From the NCBI RefSeq assembly GCF_000620865.1, contig NZ_KK211190.1, positions 1,625,971-1,689,970 on the forward strand: a stretch of DNA of 64,000 bases, written 5' to 3'. The notes beneath the pieces are model-generated. The model did not search any database, was not told the DNA's origin, and saw only the letters and a program-made list of their open reading frames with translations. The translations under genes were made by a program, and so were the position numbers. Below, piece after piece: positions 25,374-34,456 of the stretch (positions are counted from its first letter, which is position 1; each line of letters begins with the position of its first letter). The stretch comes from Exiguobacterium sibiricum 7-3. GTDB taxonomy: Bacteria > Bacillota > Bacilli > Exiguobacteriales > Exiguobacteriaceae.

Positions 25374-25402
25374 TTGCTACACTCAATTCGACCACTTATT
25401 AA
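25374..25402 (+). promoter_or_regulatory. Promoter of the ROK-MFS operon
   Basis: TTGCTA (25374-25379), a 17-bp spacer and TATTAA (25397-25402) lie about 30 bp before the ROK start. Confidence 0.5.
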
Positions 25403-25412
25403 AATATTTTAA
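25399..25412. promoter_or_regulatory. Putative operator of the ROK repressor
   Basis: TTAAAATATTTTAA is a perfect 14-bp palindrome that overlaps the -10 element and start region of the ROK-MFS promoter, the position expected for autorepression. Confidence 0.5.
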
Positions 25413-25433
25413 AAAGTAGAAAGGAGACTACCT

Positions 25434-26450
25434 ATGGCTGGAACCAATACCGATTTAGTAAGACAACTCCGGCAAGCGATCCTGTTTCAAAGAATCCGGA
25501 CGATTCCTGAACTGAGTCGTATGTTGTCGGCCAGTTTTCCGACGGTCAAAAAGCATTTGGATCTCTTGATCGCACACGGTGAAATCGACGAACAGGTATC
25601 GGAGCTTTCGAATGGCGGACGTCCAGCGAAACAATACCAGTACCGGGCGGAATACGCCGAGGGACTTGCCCTCTACCTTGAACTCGATGCGATCGGCTTT
25701 CAGATCTTCGATGCGATCGGGACAAACCTATCGTTTGGCACGGAACCGGTCGAAAAAAATCAACCGCACGTTCCGGCTTTAATCCGCTTGATTCACCGAT
25801 TACTTGAACAGAATCCGCGTATCAGCTTTTTGAGTGTCGGCGTCGCGGCATCCGTCGAAAACGGACAGGTCTTTTTTGCACCGGATTATCCGTCCCTGCA
25901 ACAAGTCAATCTGAAACAGACGCTTGAATCCGAGTTCCGGCTACCGGTCGTTGTCGAAAATGACATGAATGCGGCTGTGATCGGATTTCACGAAGCACAT
26001 CAGCGCAGTCAACAGTCATTGATCTATTTGTACTTAGGGAAAAATGGTCCCGGTTCCGGGATTTTAATCAACGGACAGCTCGTCCGCGGCAGCAGTCATT
26101 TTGCCGGTGAAATTTCCGTCGTCCCGCAATACGACAAGAAAACATTCGGACAGGCGATCGCTAAGCGGCAAACCGCCTTGGACACCCAGACGATTGATGC
26201 CATCAGCCGCTTGACGACGACGTTCGCTGCGACGCTGAATCCGCATCTGTTGATCTTTAACGGGGAAGAACTGACGGAACACGATCTGGAACAGATCCGA
26301 ATCAAGACAGCCGAGTATATCCCGGAAGCGCATATCCCGCTTTTGATCCGGAGTAACTGGGAAACCGATTATCTGAACGGTTTGACTAGACTCGGCTTGC
26401 AGCTTCTGACCGAACAACCTTTATCAGCGAACAGGAGGACATCTTCATGA
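25434..26450 (+). CDS. ROK family transcriptional repressor (NagC/XylR-like)
   Basis: This 338-residue protein has an N-terminal winged HTH (residues 15-60, IPELSRMLSASFPTVKKHLDLL) and a degenerate ROK sugar-binding domain (about 75-320, with VVVENDMNAAVIGF and IYLYLGKNGPGSGILING). The ROK zinc-binding CxCGxxGC motif and the ExGH motif are absent (FAGEISVVP instead), so it should not be a kinase. It overlaps the MFS gene by 4 bp (ATGA) and therefore probably senses the sugar carried by that transporter. AAAGGAG precedes the ATG. Confidence 0.85.
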   Translation: MAGTNTDLVRQLRQAILFQRIRTIPELSRMLSASFPTVKKHLDLLIAHGEIDEQVSELSNGGRPAKQYQYRAEYAEGLALYLELDAIGFQIFDAIGTNLSFGTEPVEKNQPHVPALIRLIHRLLEQNPRISFLSVGVAASVENGQVFFAPDYPSLQQVNLKQTLESEFRLPVVVENDMNAAVIGFHEAHQRSQQSLIYLYLGKNGPGSGILINGQLVRGSSHFAGEISVVPQYDKKTFGQAIAKRQTALDTQTIDAISRLTTTFAATLNPHLLIFNGEELTEHDLEQIRIKTAEYIPEAHIPLLIRSNWETDYLNGLTRLGLQLLTEQPLSANRRTSS

Positions 26451-27625
26451 GTGGTATCTTGTTACTCAGCATCATCTATCTTGCCTTCATCAGTTTAGGA
26501 TTACCGGACTCCTTGCTCGGCGTCGCCTGGCCCGTCATGCGGACGGAATTCGGTGCCGATCTCGAAGTCGCCGGTTGGTTGTTCATGACGATTGCCGGCG
26601 GAACGATTATCTCGAGCCTGTTCAGCGGTAAGATTCTCAACCGGTTTGAGACGAGTCATGTTACAGCGTTTTGTGCCGCGATCACAGCGAGTAGCCTGCT
26701 CGGTTTTTATTTCGCTCCGTCGTTGATCTGGCTGTTTCTGCTCTCGATTCCGCTTGGACTCGGAGCCGGCGTCGTCGATGCTGCCCTCAATCATTTTGTC
26801 GCGACCCGCTACAAAGCCCATCATATGAACTGGCTGCATTGTTTTTGGGGCGTTGGCGCAACGACCGGTCCGTTGATCATGGCGGCGATGATGAGTGAAT
26901 CCGGTGACTGGCGCAGCGGGTATTTGACCGTCGCCTTGACCCAGTTTGGACTTGCCCTCGTGCTCCTTCTCAGTCTACCGCTTTGGAGACAGGCACCGGT
27001 CGCTGTTTCGGACGTACCGGACGATTTGTCGTTAACTGATACTGCGTCCAAACGATTGGTTGGTCTGCCGTTCGCACTCGCTTCATTTGTCCTCTATTGC
27101 GGCGCGGAAGCCTTGATTGGTTTATGGGGCAGCAGTTATCTCGTCCAAGTAAAGTCGTTTTCGGTTCAGACGGCCGCGACCTGGATTTCCGTCTATTACG
27201 GCAGTATTACAGTCGGGCGATTTTTAAGTGGTTTCTTATCGCTCCGTTTAACGAACCGTCAGTTGATCCGGACCGGACAAGGAACTGCCTTAGTCGGCAG
27301 TCTGTTGTTTTTCCTCCCACTGGATGGTTTGATGTTTACCGGTTTCATCTTGATTGGACTTGGACTCGCTCCGATTTACCCGGCGATGTTACATGAGACA
27401 CCGGTCCGGTTCGGACGGGATGCAGCAAAACGCTTGATGGGGATTCAGATGGCGTTCGCTTACAGCGGCAGTACGTTTTTACCGCCCTTGTTCGGTGTCC
27501 TCGCTTCGCTCTTGACGCTGAAGCTGTTCCCGGTGACAGGATTCCTGATGATTTTGTTCCTGCTGCTCTGTTCCGAACGTCTCAATCGTGTTCTTGCCAA
27601 ACGGGCGTTGTCCCGCGCTTCCTAA
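26447..27625 (+). CDS. MFS transporter, probably sugar-specific
   Basis: This 392-residue protein has 12 predicted transmembrane helices, with FISLGLPDSLLGVAWPVMR in TM1 and GLGAGVVDAALNHFVATRY between TM4 and TM5, features shared with the FucP/GlcP-type sugar:proton symporters of bacteria. The gene overlaps the ROK repressor and has AGGAGG at 8 nt. The association with a ROK regulator supports a sugar substrate; direction and identity are not known. Confidence 0.8.
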   Translation: MSGILLLSIIYLAFISLGLPDSLLGVAWPVMRTEFGADLEVAGWLFMTIAGGTIISSLFSGKILNRFETSHVTAFCAAITASSLLGFYFAPSLIWLFLLSIPLGLGAGVVDAALNHFVATRYKAHHMNWLHCFWGVGATTGPLIMAAMMSESGDWRSGYLTVALTQFGLALVLLLSLPLWRQAPVAVSDVPDDLSLTDTASKRLVGLPFALASFVLYCGAEALIGLWGSSYLVQVKSFSVQTAATWISVYYGSITVGRFLSGFLSLRLTNRQLIRTGQGTALVGSLLFFLPLDGLMFTGFILIGLGLAPIYPAMLHETPVRFGRDAAKRLMGIQMAFAYSGSTFLPPLFGVLASLLTLKLFPVTGFLMILFLLLCSERLNRVLAKRALSRAS

Positions 27626-27650
27626 TTCTTCAGAAAAGGAGTTTGCTCTC

Positions 27651-28031
27651 ATGAAAATTGAACATATCGCCCTCTGGGTTAAGGATCTTGAACAAATGAG
27701 AACCTTTTACGAAACGTACTTTGATGCTCAAGCCAATGCGTTGTACCATAATCCGACAAAAGGTTTTTCGTCTTATTTCCTGCACTTTAAATCAGGAGCC
27801 CGGCTTGAGTTGATGCACCGGACGGATATCGACCACGAGGCACCGCGCGACCGATTTGGTTATGCGCATATTGCCTTTTCACTCGGCAGCCGGTTCGCCG
27901 TCGATCAGTTGACGAACCGACTCGAACAAGACGGCTACACTCGCCTCGATGGTCCCCGTCTGACAGGAGACGGGTATTATGAAAGTGTCTTTCTGGATCC
28001 GGAAGGGCTGACGATTGAGCTGACTGTCTGA
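27651..28031 (+). CDS. VOC (glyoxalase/bleomycin-resistance) family protein
   Basis: This 126-residue protein is a single-domain VOC protein of the Gly_I type: it opens MKIEHIALWVKDLEQMRTFYE and ends YESVFLDPEGLTIELTV, with His5 and the final Glu as candidate metal ligands, and ARLELMHR and YAHIAFSLGS in the middle. It resembles the bacillus lactoylglutathione-lyase-like YwbC/YraH group. The ATG has AAAAGGAG at 9 nt. It follows the MFS gene by 25 bp and may be co-transcribed. Confidence 0.88.
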   Translation: MKIEHIALWVKDLEQMRTFYETYFDAQANALYHNPTKGFSSYFLHFKSGARLELMHRTDIDHEAPRDRFGYAHIAFSLGSRFAVDQLTNRLEQDGYTRLDGPRLTGDGYYESVFLDPEGLTIELTV

Positions 28032-28040
28032 TGCCATACA

Positions 28041-28102
28041 AAAAAACACCATCTGTCTGACGCCCTTCTCGCGAAGCGGACGTGAAGACGGATGGTGTTT
28101 TT
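28041..28102. terminator. Bidirectional terminator
   Basis: A long hairpin with AAAAAACACCATC / GATGGTGTTTTT arms separates the VOC gene and the convergent GGDEF gene. Confidence 0.85.
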
Positions 28103-28117
28103 GATCTGTCCTGAAGG

Positions 28118-29068
28118 TCAATCGGTCAGTGCCTCAAACACCTTGTACCTGTTCTTGCCGGACGACTTGGCCTCGTATAACGCGATATCGGCCTGCCGCA
28201 GGAGATTTTTCAAACTGGTTTCCTCCGCCGTATACGAAACAATCCCGATACTCGTCGACAATTCATATTCGTTCCACTGGCTCAGACAGGCGAGGACTTC
28301 GTCTGCTTGACGAAGCAATACTTCCTGACTGATGCCGTAAGAAAAGTGGAGCACGAACTCATCTCCCCCCAACCTAACGGCGCACGCTGCTTTTTGTCCT
28401 GCAATCAGCGTTTGCAGACGTCTTGCCACTTCTAGTAACACCACATCACCCGCGTCATGTCCATAAACATCGTTGATTTTCTTGAAACCATCCAAATCAA
28501 GGAAAAAGAGCGCACCCGCCTCGCGAGGTTGCGTATCGAAGCGGTTCATCAAATACCGTCTATTGTAGAGATCGGTCAATGGATCGCGCCAAACGAACCG
28601 TTCCAACTCCAAATAATACGAGAACAGACGAACAATCCGTTGTAACAGTTTGATACTTTTGCCTTCAAACAGACTGGCTTCATCATTGATGGCACATAAC
28701 GTCCCAAATTTTTCACCGTTCGTCAGCGAAATCGGAATCCCTAAATAAGACTGGACGTTAGCCCCTTTAAGGATCTCTCTCATCCCGTCGAGACTCGGCT
28801 CTTTCGTTACATCTTCGTATACTAGAGGTTGCTTGGTTGTAAAATCGATTCGGTTGCAAAGGGAATGATTCAAATCGATGACCATCCCTTCCGCAACACG
28901 CATACTAGTCTCCTCATCCGAGAGTTTCAGGATCAGTTGCTCCCCATTCTCGATGGCGGATAGATAAAACAGTTGCTCCGGTAGAATTTCTTTTGCCAAA
29001 TCCAGTAAATCATCCGCTAAATCGTCAAATTTTGTGTACATCTTCAATTCTTCAAATTGTATGTTCAT
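28118..29068 (-). CDS. Cytosolic diguanylate cyclase (GAF-GGDEF)
   Basis: This 316-residue protein makes cyclic di-GMP from GTP. It has an N-terminal GAF domain (about residues 10-150, with NSLCNRI-type and YLGIPISLTNGEKFGTLCAI blocks) and a C-terminal GGDEF domain (about 155-315) with the intact catalytic signature RLGGDEF and the DPLTDLYNRRYL start. No RxxD inhibitory site precedes the GGDEF motif, so product inhibition is unlikely. There is no transmembrane segment. The start ATG 29068 has GAGGTG close by. It is a single gene. Confidence 0.9.
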   Translation of the reverse strand: MNIQFEELKMYTKFDDLADDLLDLAKEILPEQLFYLSAIENGEQLILKLSDEETSMRVAEGMVIDLNHSLCNRIDFTTKQPLVYEDVTKEPSLDGMREILKGANVQSYLGIPISLTNGEKFGTLCAINDEASLFEGKSIKLLQRIVRLFSYYLELERFVWRDPLTDLYNRRYLMNRFDTQPREAGALFFLDLDGFKKINDVYGHDAGDVVLLEVARRLQTLIAGQKAACAVRLGGDEFVLHFSYGISQEVLLRQADEVLACLSQWNEYELSTSIGIVSYTAEETSLKNLLRQADIALYEAKSSGKNRYKVFEALTD

Positions 29069-29191
29069 TCGGCACCTCGACATGACATAGTTTTCAAATA
29101 CTCCATTTGCGTCGTTAAATGCAAGTTATAAAGTCATTTTACCATAAAAAGGATGACAAGACAGAATAGGCGTGAAAATCGGATTGCAACA

Positions 29192-29234
29192 AAGAACCCC
29201 CGAACGGATGACATGTGACCGTTTGGAGGTTCTT
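29192..29234 (-). terminator. Terminator of the siderophore uptake operon
   Basis: A hairpin with AAGAACC / GGTTCTT outer arms and an AACGG / CCGTT inner stem follows the last permease gene on the minus strand, with a T-rich flank. Confidence 0.65.
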
Positions 29235-29247
29235 ACATTGGATAGCG

Positions 29248-30231
29248 TCACGCCCGTTCTTTCCGCAACAGGTACAAGAAGTACGGCACACCGATGATTG
29301 CCGTGATTAATCCGGCTGGAATCTCAAGCGGCGGATGGATGCCGCGTCCGAGCGCGTCCGCAACGACAAGCAGTCCACCCCCGACGAGGACAGCCATCGG
29401 AATCAACAGATGATGCCGGTGTCCGATCAAACGTCGTGCCATATGCGGGGCGACAAGACCAAGAAAGCCGATCGACCCGACCATCGCGACCGCGACACCC
29501 GCTAAGGCGACGGCAAAGGCGAGGAATACATACCGTGTTCCCTTCATCCGTAATCCGAGACCAATCGCTGCGTCTTCACTGAGCGATAAAATGTCGAGTT
29601 GCCGGTGACCGGACCAGATGACGAGTCCAAGCAACAGGAAGACCGGTGCCAGAACGTACACTTCCGTCCAACCTTTGCCGAACAAGCTGCCGGCCAGCCA
29701 GACGAGCGAATCATTGGTCTGGAGAGGAAACTTGATCAACAGGTATTCCGTTCCCGATGCACAAATCGCACTGACGGCGATGCCGAGCAAGGCAAAGGAA
29801 CTGTTTTGCAGTTTCCCGTGATCCGCAAGCAGCATCAACGCGACCATCACAAGCGTTGCTCCTATTAAGGCGGCAAGTGGCGTCAAGACAAGCGGACCAT
29901 CAGGGATCAAGGCAATCGTCAAGACGGCGAATAACGCGGCCCCATTCGTCACCCCGATGACATCGGGCGAGACGAGCGGATTGCGGATAATCGCCTGTAA
30001 CAAGACACCGGACAAGGCAAAACAACCACCGGCGAGGAACGCGAGGAGCGTCCGCGGCAAACGATAGTTCCAGACGATGAAGGAACCGGCGCCGTCTCCT
30101 TGAAGAGCCGCGACGATTTCACCCGGCTTCAGAAACACGGAACCGATGCCAAGCAACAGGAAACTGAGCACGGTGACAAGGAGTGACATGAGGCCTAGAC
30201 CGAGCCATGGTTTTTGACGGAGTCTGTTCAT
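29248..30231 (-). CDS. Iron-siderophore ABC transporter permease (FecD/FhuG-like)
   Basis: This 327-residue FecCD-family permease has about ten transmembrane helices. Family markers are RLPRTLLAFLAGGCFALSG near residue 54, NPLVSPDVIGVTNGAALF, and the coupling-helix region GTVGFLGLVAPHMAR-like sequence SIGFLGLVAPHMARRLIGH. It pairs with the upstream FecCD permease to form a heterodimer. The ATG follows directly after the TAA of that gene, with GGGGG at suitable spacing. No ATPase gene follows, so the complex must use one encoded elsewhere. Confidence 0.93.
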   Translation of the reverse strand: MNRLRQKPWLGLGLMSLLVTVLSFLLLGIGSVFLKPGEIVAALQGDGAGSFIVWNYRLPRTLLAFLAGGCFALSGVLLQAIIRNPLVSPDVIGVTNGAALFAVLTIALIPDGPLVLTPLAALIGATLVMVALMLLADHGKLQNSSFALLGIAVSAICASGTEYLLIKFPLQTNDSLVWLAGSLFGKGWTEVYVLAPVFLLLGLVIWSGHRQLDILSLSEDAAIGLGLRMKGTRYVFLAFAVALAGVAVAMVGSIGFLGLVAPHMARRLIGHRHHLLIPMAVLVGGGLLVVADALGRGIHPPLEIPAGLITAIIGVPYFLYLLRKERA

Positions 30232-31224
30232 TTAGGCAATCCCCCTTGTCTGCCGTTTCGCTAAATACAAAAAGAACGGCGCTCCGAGTAATGCGGTCAC
30301 GATCCCGACCGGTGATTCATACGGATAGGCGATGAACCGGGCGAGGACATCAGCATATGTCAGCAACAGACCGCCGCACAATGCCGAAATCGGTAAGACA
30401 TAGCGGTAATCCTCACCGACCAACCGCCGGACGATATGCGGAACCATCAGACCGATGAAGCCGATTGCTCCGGCGACCGCGACCGTCACCCCGGCCAGCA
30501 GGACAACAGCGACGGCTGCCATCATCCGGATCCGGGTGATGTTCTGCCCCAGTCCGACGGCTACATCTTGACCGAGTTGGAAAATCGCCAGCGACTTGGC
30601 CAAGCTGAATGCTAAGATCAAGCCGATGATCGACCAGGGTAGAATCAACTGCACTTCGATCCATCCACTGTCACTGATTGAACCGGATAACCAGTACAGG
30701 ACATTGGTAATCCGGTCGTTGAATAAAATCAACCCTTTCGTCAAGGACGTCAGCAACAAGTGGATCGCCATCCCGACGAGGGCCAGCTTCAGACTCGTCA
30801 TGCCGCGGACGGAGGCAAACGAGAAAACCAGTAATCCGCCAATCATTGCACCGAAAAAGGCGAAATAGACCAGATTCGCTGTCCCGAGTGCCGGGAACAG
30901 CAACAAAGCGAGGACGACAAACAGCGACGCCCCGGCGTTGACGCCGAACACTTGCGGCGAAGCCAGCGGATTACGTGTGACCGCCTGCATCAAGGCACCG
31001 GCGACGGCTAAGTTTGCCCCGAGTAATAAACCGAGTAACAACCGCGGCAAGCGGAGTGTCGTCAAGACCAATGTTTCTTTCGAAAGATTGCCGGATGACC
31101 ATTCCCGAATTGCTTCGAACGGTTGAATCGTCGTGACACCAAGAAACAGACTGAGGTAGGATCCGAGTCCGATCAGGACAAGGAGTACGACGAGCAAGCG
31201 GATCAATCGTGTGTGTCGGATCAT
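30232..31224 (-). CDS. Iron-siderophore ABC transporter permease (FecC/FhuB-like)
   Basis: This 330-residue FecCD-family permease has LRLPRLLLGLLLGANLAVAGALMQAVTRNPLASP in two adjoining family blocks and AIGFIGLMVPHIVRRLVG in the coupling region. The ATG at 31222-31224 has AGGAGG at 8 nt. It is the second gene of a binding protein / permease / permease operon under a Fur box and imports a ferric siderophore together with its partner at 29248. Confidence 0.93.
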   Translation of the reverse strand: MIRHTRLIRLLVVLLVLIGLGSYLSLFLGVTTIQPFEAIREWSSGNLSKETLVLTTLRLPRLLLGLLLGANLAVAGALMQAVTRNPLASPQVFGVNAGASLFVVLALLLFPALGTANLVYFAFFGAMIGGLLVFSFASVRGMTSLKLALVGMAIHLLLTSLTKGLILFNDRITNVLYWLSGSISDSGWIEVQLILPWSIIGLILAFSLAKSLAIFQLGQDVAVGLGQNITRIRMMAAVAVVLLAGVTVAVAGAIGFIGLMVPHIVRRLVGEDYRYVLPISALCGGLLLTYADVLARFIAYPYESPVGIVTALLGAPFFLYLAKRQTRGIA

Positions 31225-31279
31225 CAACTGATCCTCCTTTCATCAACAAAAGCCAGATTGCTCTGGCTTTGTCTGTCGT

Positions 31280-32206
31280 TTACTTGTTTTTTTGATTCAG
31301 CAGTTGAATCGCTTCATCGACGATTTGTTCCGCGGCGTCGAGTCCACGGTAACGGGTCCATAAGTCCCGATTGACTTCGTAGACTTCCCCTTTTTTGACG
31401 GCTGTGATCTGATTCCACAGCGGATTCTTTTTCCACTCATCGAGCAGCTTTGGATCCGCTTCTGCCATGAAGATGACGTCCGGATCCCATTTGACGATCT
31501 GTTCGAGCGTGATCGTCACGGTTGGTTCCGCTGTTTTCGTAATGGCATTGTCAATCCCCATTTTTTCGAGCAATTCGCCGTCAAACGATGTTTCACCGTG
31601 TGCCGTCAACGAATCCGACCGGAAGACACCAACCATGATCTGGCGTTGATCGTTCGGATCGACTTTTTGTTTGGCTGCTGCGAGACGCTCCTCGTGTAGC
31701 TGGAGACGTTGATCCATCTTGTCCGTCTGACCAACCGCTTCCGCGATGCTCTTAAACGACGCGATGTTTTCCTGATAGGTCGCGTTCCGGCTCTTTAAAA
31801 TGATCGTCGGTGCGATTTGCTGCAACTGTTTGTAGATTCCTTTATGCCGGTTGAAATCACCGATGATCAAGTCCGGTTTCAGAGAACTGATGACTTCGAG
31901 ATTCGGTTGTTGGCGTGTTCCGACTTCCGTAAAGGAAATTTTCTTGCCGAGCAGACCCGACACATCATCTTTATTTTCTTGCGCGATGCCGACCGGTTCG
32001 ATCCCCAGTTCGTCAAGCGCGTCGACGAATGAGAATTCCAGGGCGACGACGCGTTTCGGATTGTCCGGAACGTTTGTTGTCCCCGCTTCGTGCGTGACTT
32101 TATGCGTCTGTTTCGTCTCTTCTTTCGCTTGTCCGGCGCATGCCGCAAGCATCAGACAACTGACCATCAAGACGGCTAATGCCCATGATGTGCGTGTACG
32201 TGACAT
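31280..32206 (-). CDS. Iron-siderophore ABC transporter substrate-binding lipoprotein
   Basis: This 308-residue lipoprotein has a signal peptide ending in the lipobox LAAC (about residues 19-22), and a class III (FecB/FhuD-type) binding fold joined by a long helix. Typical blocks are NPKRVVALEFSFVDALDELGIEPVGI, SLKPDLIIGDFNRHK and KWDPDVIFMAEADP. It resembles the YfiY/YclQ-type ferric hydroxamate or citrate binders of bacilli; the siderophore cannot be told. The ATG at 32204-32206 has AAGGAGG at 7 nt. A Fur box lies just upstream. Confidence 0.93.
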   Translation of the reverse strand: MSRTRTSWALAVLMVSCLMLAACAGQAKEETKQTHKVTHEAGTTNVPDNPKRVVALEFSFVDALDELGIEPVGIAQENKDDVSGLLGKKISFTEVGTRQQPNLEVISSLKPDLIIGDFNRHKGIYKQLQQIAPTIILKSRNATYQENIASFKSIAEAVGQTDKMDQRLQLHEERLAAAKQKVDPNDQRQIMVGVFRSDSLTAHGETSFDGELLEKMGIDNAITKTAEPTVTITLEQIVKWDPDVIFMAEADPKLLDEWKKNPLWNQITAVKKGEVYEVNRDLWTRYRGLDAAEQIVDEAIQLLNQKNK

Positions 32207-32232
32207 GGTAATGCCTCCTTTTAAGTTCGGAA

Positions 32233-32247
32233 TGAGAATCATTCTTA
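32233..32247. promoter_or_regulatory. Fur box of the siderophore operon
   Basis: TGAGAATCATTCTTA fits the bacillus 7-1-7 Fur box with one mismatch between the two arms. It lies 27 bp before the lipoprotein start codon, so the operon should be repressed when iron is plentiful. Confidence 0.8.
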
Positions 32248-32376
32248 ATTAATCCTGTTTCAGCATAACAAAGATTTATTCGAAACAAAAGACCAAATCT
32301 TATTTCCAGATAACATATGTCATTTTTTGGACGGATTGTGCGATAATGAAAAGACGAAACAAAGGAGGAATTTCCG

Positions 32377-33138
32377 TTGTCATCACTCATAAAAGAGATT
32401 GCCGTTCAGATCAAGTATCCGCTCGGACATATCATCTCGTTTGACGATTTACCCGCGTTACTCGAAGCGTTTGCTTATCATCTTCCGTTTGATAACCAGG
32501 CGGTCCTGTCGAAACGGACTGCCCCGTTTAATCCGGATCGTCTCGAGCAGACATTCGTGACGGATCGGACTGGGGGCGTCTGCTACGACTTGAATTATCT
32601 ACTATACGAAATCTTGCGGATCAAAGGGTTTGATGTCGCGCTCGTCAAGGCGACCGTCTTCGATCAGGAAAATGACAGCTGGTCCGCGACGGGTCCGACA
32701 CATGTCGCTGTTTTGCTCCGGCATCAAGGAGACACGTATATTGTCGACACCGGCTTTGGCGTTAACCTCGCGTTACGTCCGATTCCGTTGACCGGCGAAA
32801 CAATCAGTTCAGCAAGCGGCAGCTTCCGGATTGCGCCGAATGGTGCCGGCTATCAACTCGAGATGTTGCGGACCGGCCAGGACGACGAGTTTGTCATCGG
32901 TTACCACTTCTATACGCAACAGACCGTATTGCCGGAACAATTGTCGTCTATCGAACAAGTCATCCAGGACCATCCGGCATCTCCGTTCAATAAACGTAGT
33001 CTGCTCGCGATCCGGACACCGGACGGACACCGCATCCTGACGCAGCAGGCCTTGACGACGTGGACGGACGGCAAAAAAACGATTCAACCGGTCACCTCAG
33101 ACGACCAGTACGTTGCTTGGAAACACGACTTCTTTTAA
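32377..33138 (+). CDS. Arylamine N-acetyltransferase
   Basis: This 253-residue NAT-family enzyme transfers acetyl groups from acetyl-CoA to arylamines or hydrazines. The catalytic triad is visible: Cys69 (RTGGVCYDLN), His109 (GPTHVAVLL) and Asp124 (IVDTGFG). The length is in the family range (250-280). It starts with TTG preceded by GGAGG at 8 nt. It is followed 14 bp later by a Nudix hydrolase gene, probably in one transcript, and it is divergent from the siderophore operon. Confidence 0.93.
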   Translation: MSSLIKEIAVQIKYPLGHIISFDDLPALLEAFAYHLPFDNQAVLSKRTAPFNPDRLEQTFVTDRTGGVCYDLNYLLYEILRIKGFDVALVKATVFDQENDSWSATGPTHVAVLLRHQGDTYIVDTGFGVNLALRPIPLTGETISSASGSFRIAPNGAGYQLEMLRTGQDDEFVIGYHFYTQQTVLPEQLSSIEQVIQDHPASPFNKRSLLAIRTPDGHRILTQQALTTWTDGKKTIQPVTSDDQYVAWKHDFF

Positions 33139-33152
33139 GGGAGAGATGATGC

Positions 33153-33632
33153 TTGTACCGTTATACATTGTGTTTGATCCGGAAAGCCGATCAGTGGTTG
33201 TTGCTAAACCGTCAAAAACAGCCTGCGATGGGCATGTGGAACGGGGTCGGCGGAAAAATCGAAGCCGGTGAATCGCCGGCGGAGTCGGTCATCCGGGAAA
33301 CATATGAAGAGACCGGCATCCGCTTGACCGATGTCCACTTAGCCGGAACGATCCTTTTACGGGCGGATGAGACGGTCGGGATTTACCTGTTCCTCGCCGA
33401 CATGCCGGATGAGCAGATGATCACGACGCCGCTCGCGACCCGTGAAGGCATTCTTGACTGGAAACAAACGGACTGGATTCTTGACCCGGAAAATACCGGT
33501 GTCATCAGCAACCTGAAAGCGTACTTGCCGTATGTCATAAAACAAAAGACAGCACAGCTCCACACGTTCGATTACGCCGGTCATCAACTGCTGGATCATC
33601 AGATTTCGCCGCTCGAACATGTTATTCAGTAA
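33153..33632 (+). CDS. Nudix hydrolase (MutT/YjhB-like, 8-oxo-dGTPase class)
   Basis: This 159-residue protein has an intact Nudix box from Gly34 to about residue 56 (GKIEAGESP then RETYEETGI, fitting Gx5Ex7REUxEExGU). The sequence before it (LLLNRQKQPAMGMWNGVGGK) is like that of 8-oxo-dGTP diphosphatases of the MutT family. Substrate assignment beyond a nucleoside diphosphate derivative is uncertain. It starts with TTG and has GGGAGAG upstream. It is in a unit with the NAT gene. Confidence 0.85.
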   Translation: MYRYTLCLIRKADQWLLLNRQKQPAMGMWNGVGGKIEAGESPAESVIRETYEETGIRLTDVHLAGTILLRADETVGIYLFLADMPDEQMITTPLATREGILDWKQTDWILDPENTGVISNLKAYLPYVIKQKTAQLHTFDYAGHQLLDHQISPLEHVIQ

Positions 33633-33690
33633 AAAAAGACGTCCGACTGCTTACTGACAACACCTGTCAATAAAGCAGTCGGACGTTTTC
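33633..33690. terminator. Bidirectional terminator
   Basis: Fourteen-base arms ACGTCCGACTGCTT / AAGCAGTCGGACGT surround a 20-base loop, with A and T runs on the two outer flanks; it separates the Nudix gene and the convergent DUF554 gene. Confidence 0.85.
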
Positions 33691-33692
33691 AA

Positions 33693-34403
33693 TTAATTCA
33701 AACCAAACCATTCCAATCCGGTCACGATCAAAGCGACCATCACAATACCGGGCAAGAGATTCGCGACCCGGATTTTCGTGATTCCGGCGAGATTTAAGCC
33801 GATTGCTAAAATCATCACCCCGCCGGTCGCTGTCATCTCGACGATGAACTGTTGCAGGATGGCATCCGGAACGAATTGGGTAATCGCAACAGCGCCGAGT
33901 GCAATCGCCCCTTGATACACAAGTACCGGAATGGCGGAGAATATGACGCCGATCCCGAGCGTCGAACTGAGGACAAGTGCCGTGAAGCCGTCAATCAGTC
34001 CTTTTGTATAGAGGACGTCGTGATCTTGGCGCAGCCCACCGTCCAATGCTCCGAGCACCCCCATCGCCCCGATGACGAAGATTAATGTCGCGGTGACGAA
34101 TCCTTCGGCGATGTTTGACGGTCGCCCCCGTCCGATTTTGAGCTCAAGCCATTCACCGACCCGATTGAGTTTTTCGTCAATCCGTAACCATTCACCAATC
34201 GCGCCGCCTAAGACGAGACTGCCGATGACGATTAAAAAGTTTTCGCTTTTCAGCCCCATCTGGACACCGAGCACGACGACGGCGAGACCAATCGCTTGGA
34301 CAACGGTTTCTTTCATCCGTTCGGGAATTTTATGGAACAGCAAGCCAAGTAATGTTCCGACAATGATTAATCCTGTATTGACGAGTGTTCCGGTTAAGAC
34401 CAT
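33693..34403 (-). CDS. DUF554 family membrane protein (YdfK-like)
   Basis: This 236-residue protein has seven predicted transmembrane segments. Family features are the opening GTLVNTGLIIVGTLLGLLF, a GGAIGEWLRIDEKLNR block after TM3, and LDGGLRQDHDVLYTKGLIDGF in the middle. DUF554 proteins are widespread in Firmicutes and have no established function. It is a single gene between convergent and downstream-facing genes. Confidence 0.9.
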   Translation of the reverse strand: MVLTGTLVNTGLIIVGTLLGLLFHKIPERMKETVVQAIGLAVVVLGVQMGLKSENFLIVIGSLVLGGAIGEWLRIDEKLNRVGEWLELKIGRGRPSNIAEGFVTATLIFVIGAMGVLGALDGGLRQDHDVLYTKGLIDGFTALVLSSTLGIGVIFSAIPVLVYQGAIALGAVAITQFVPDAILQQFIVEMTATGGVMILAIGLNLAGITKIRVANLLPGIVMVALIVTGLEWFGLN

Positions 34404-34456
34404 ACTTTTCCTTCTTCCTGTATAAAAAATTTAAATAAATTTGGTAATTGAAATAA

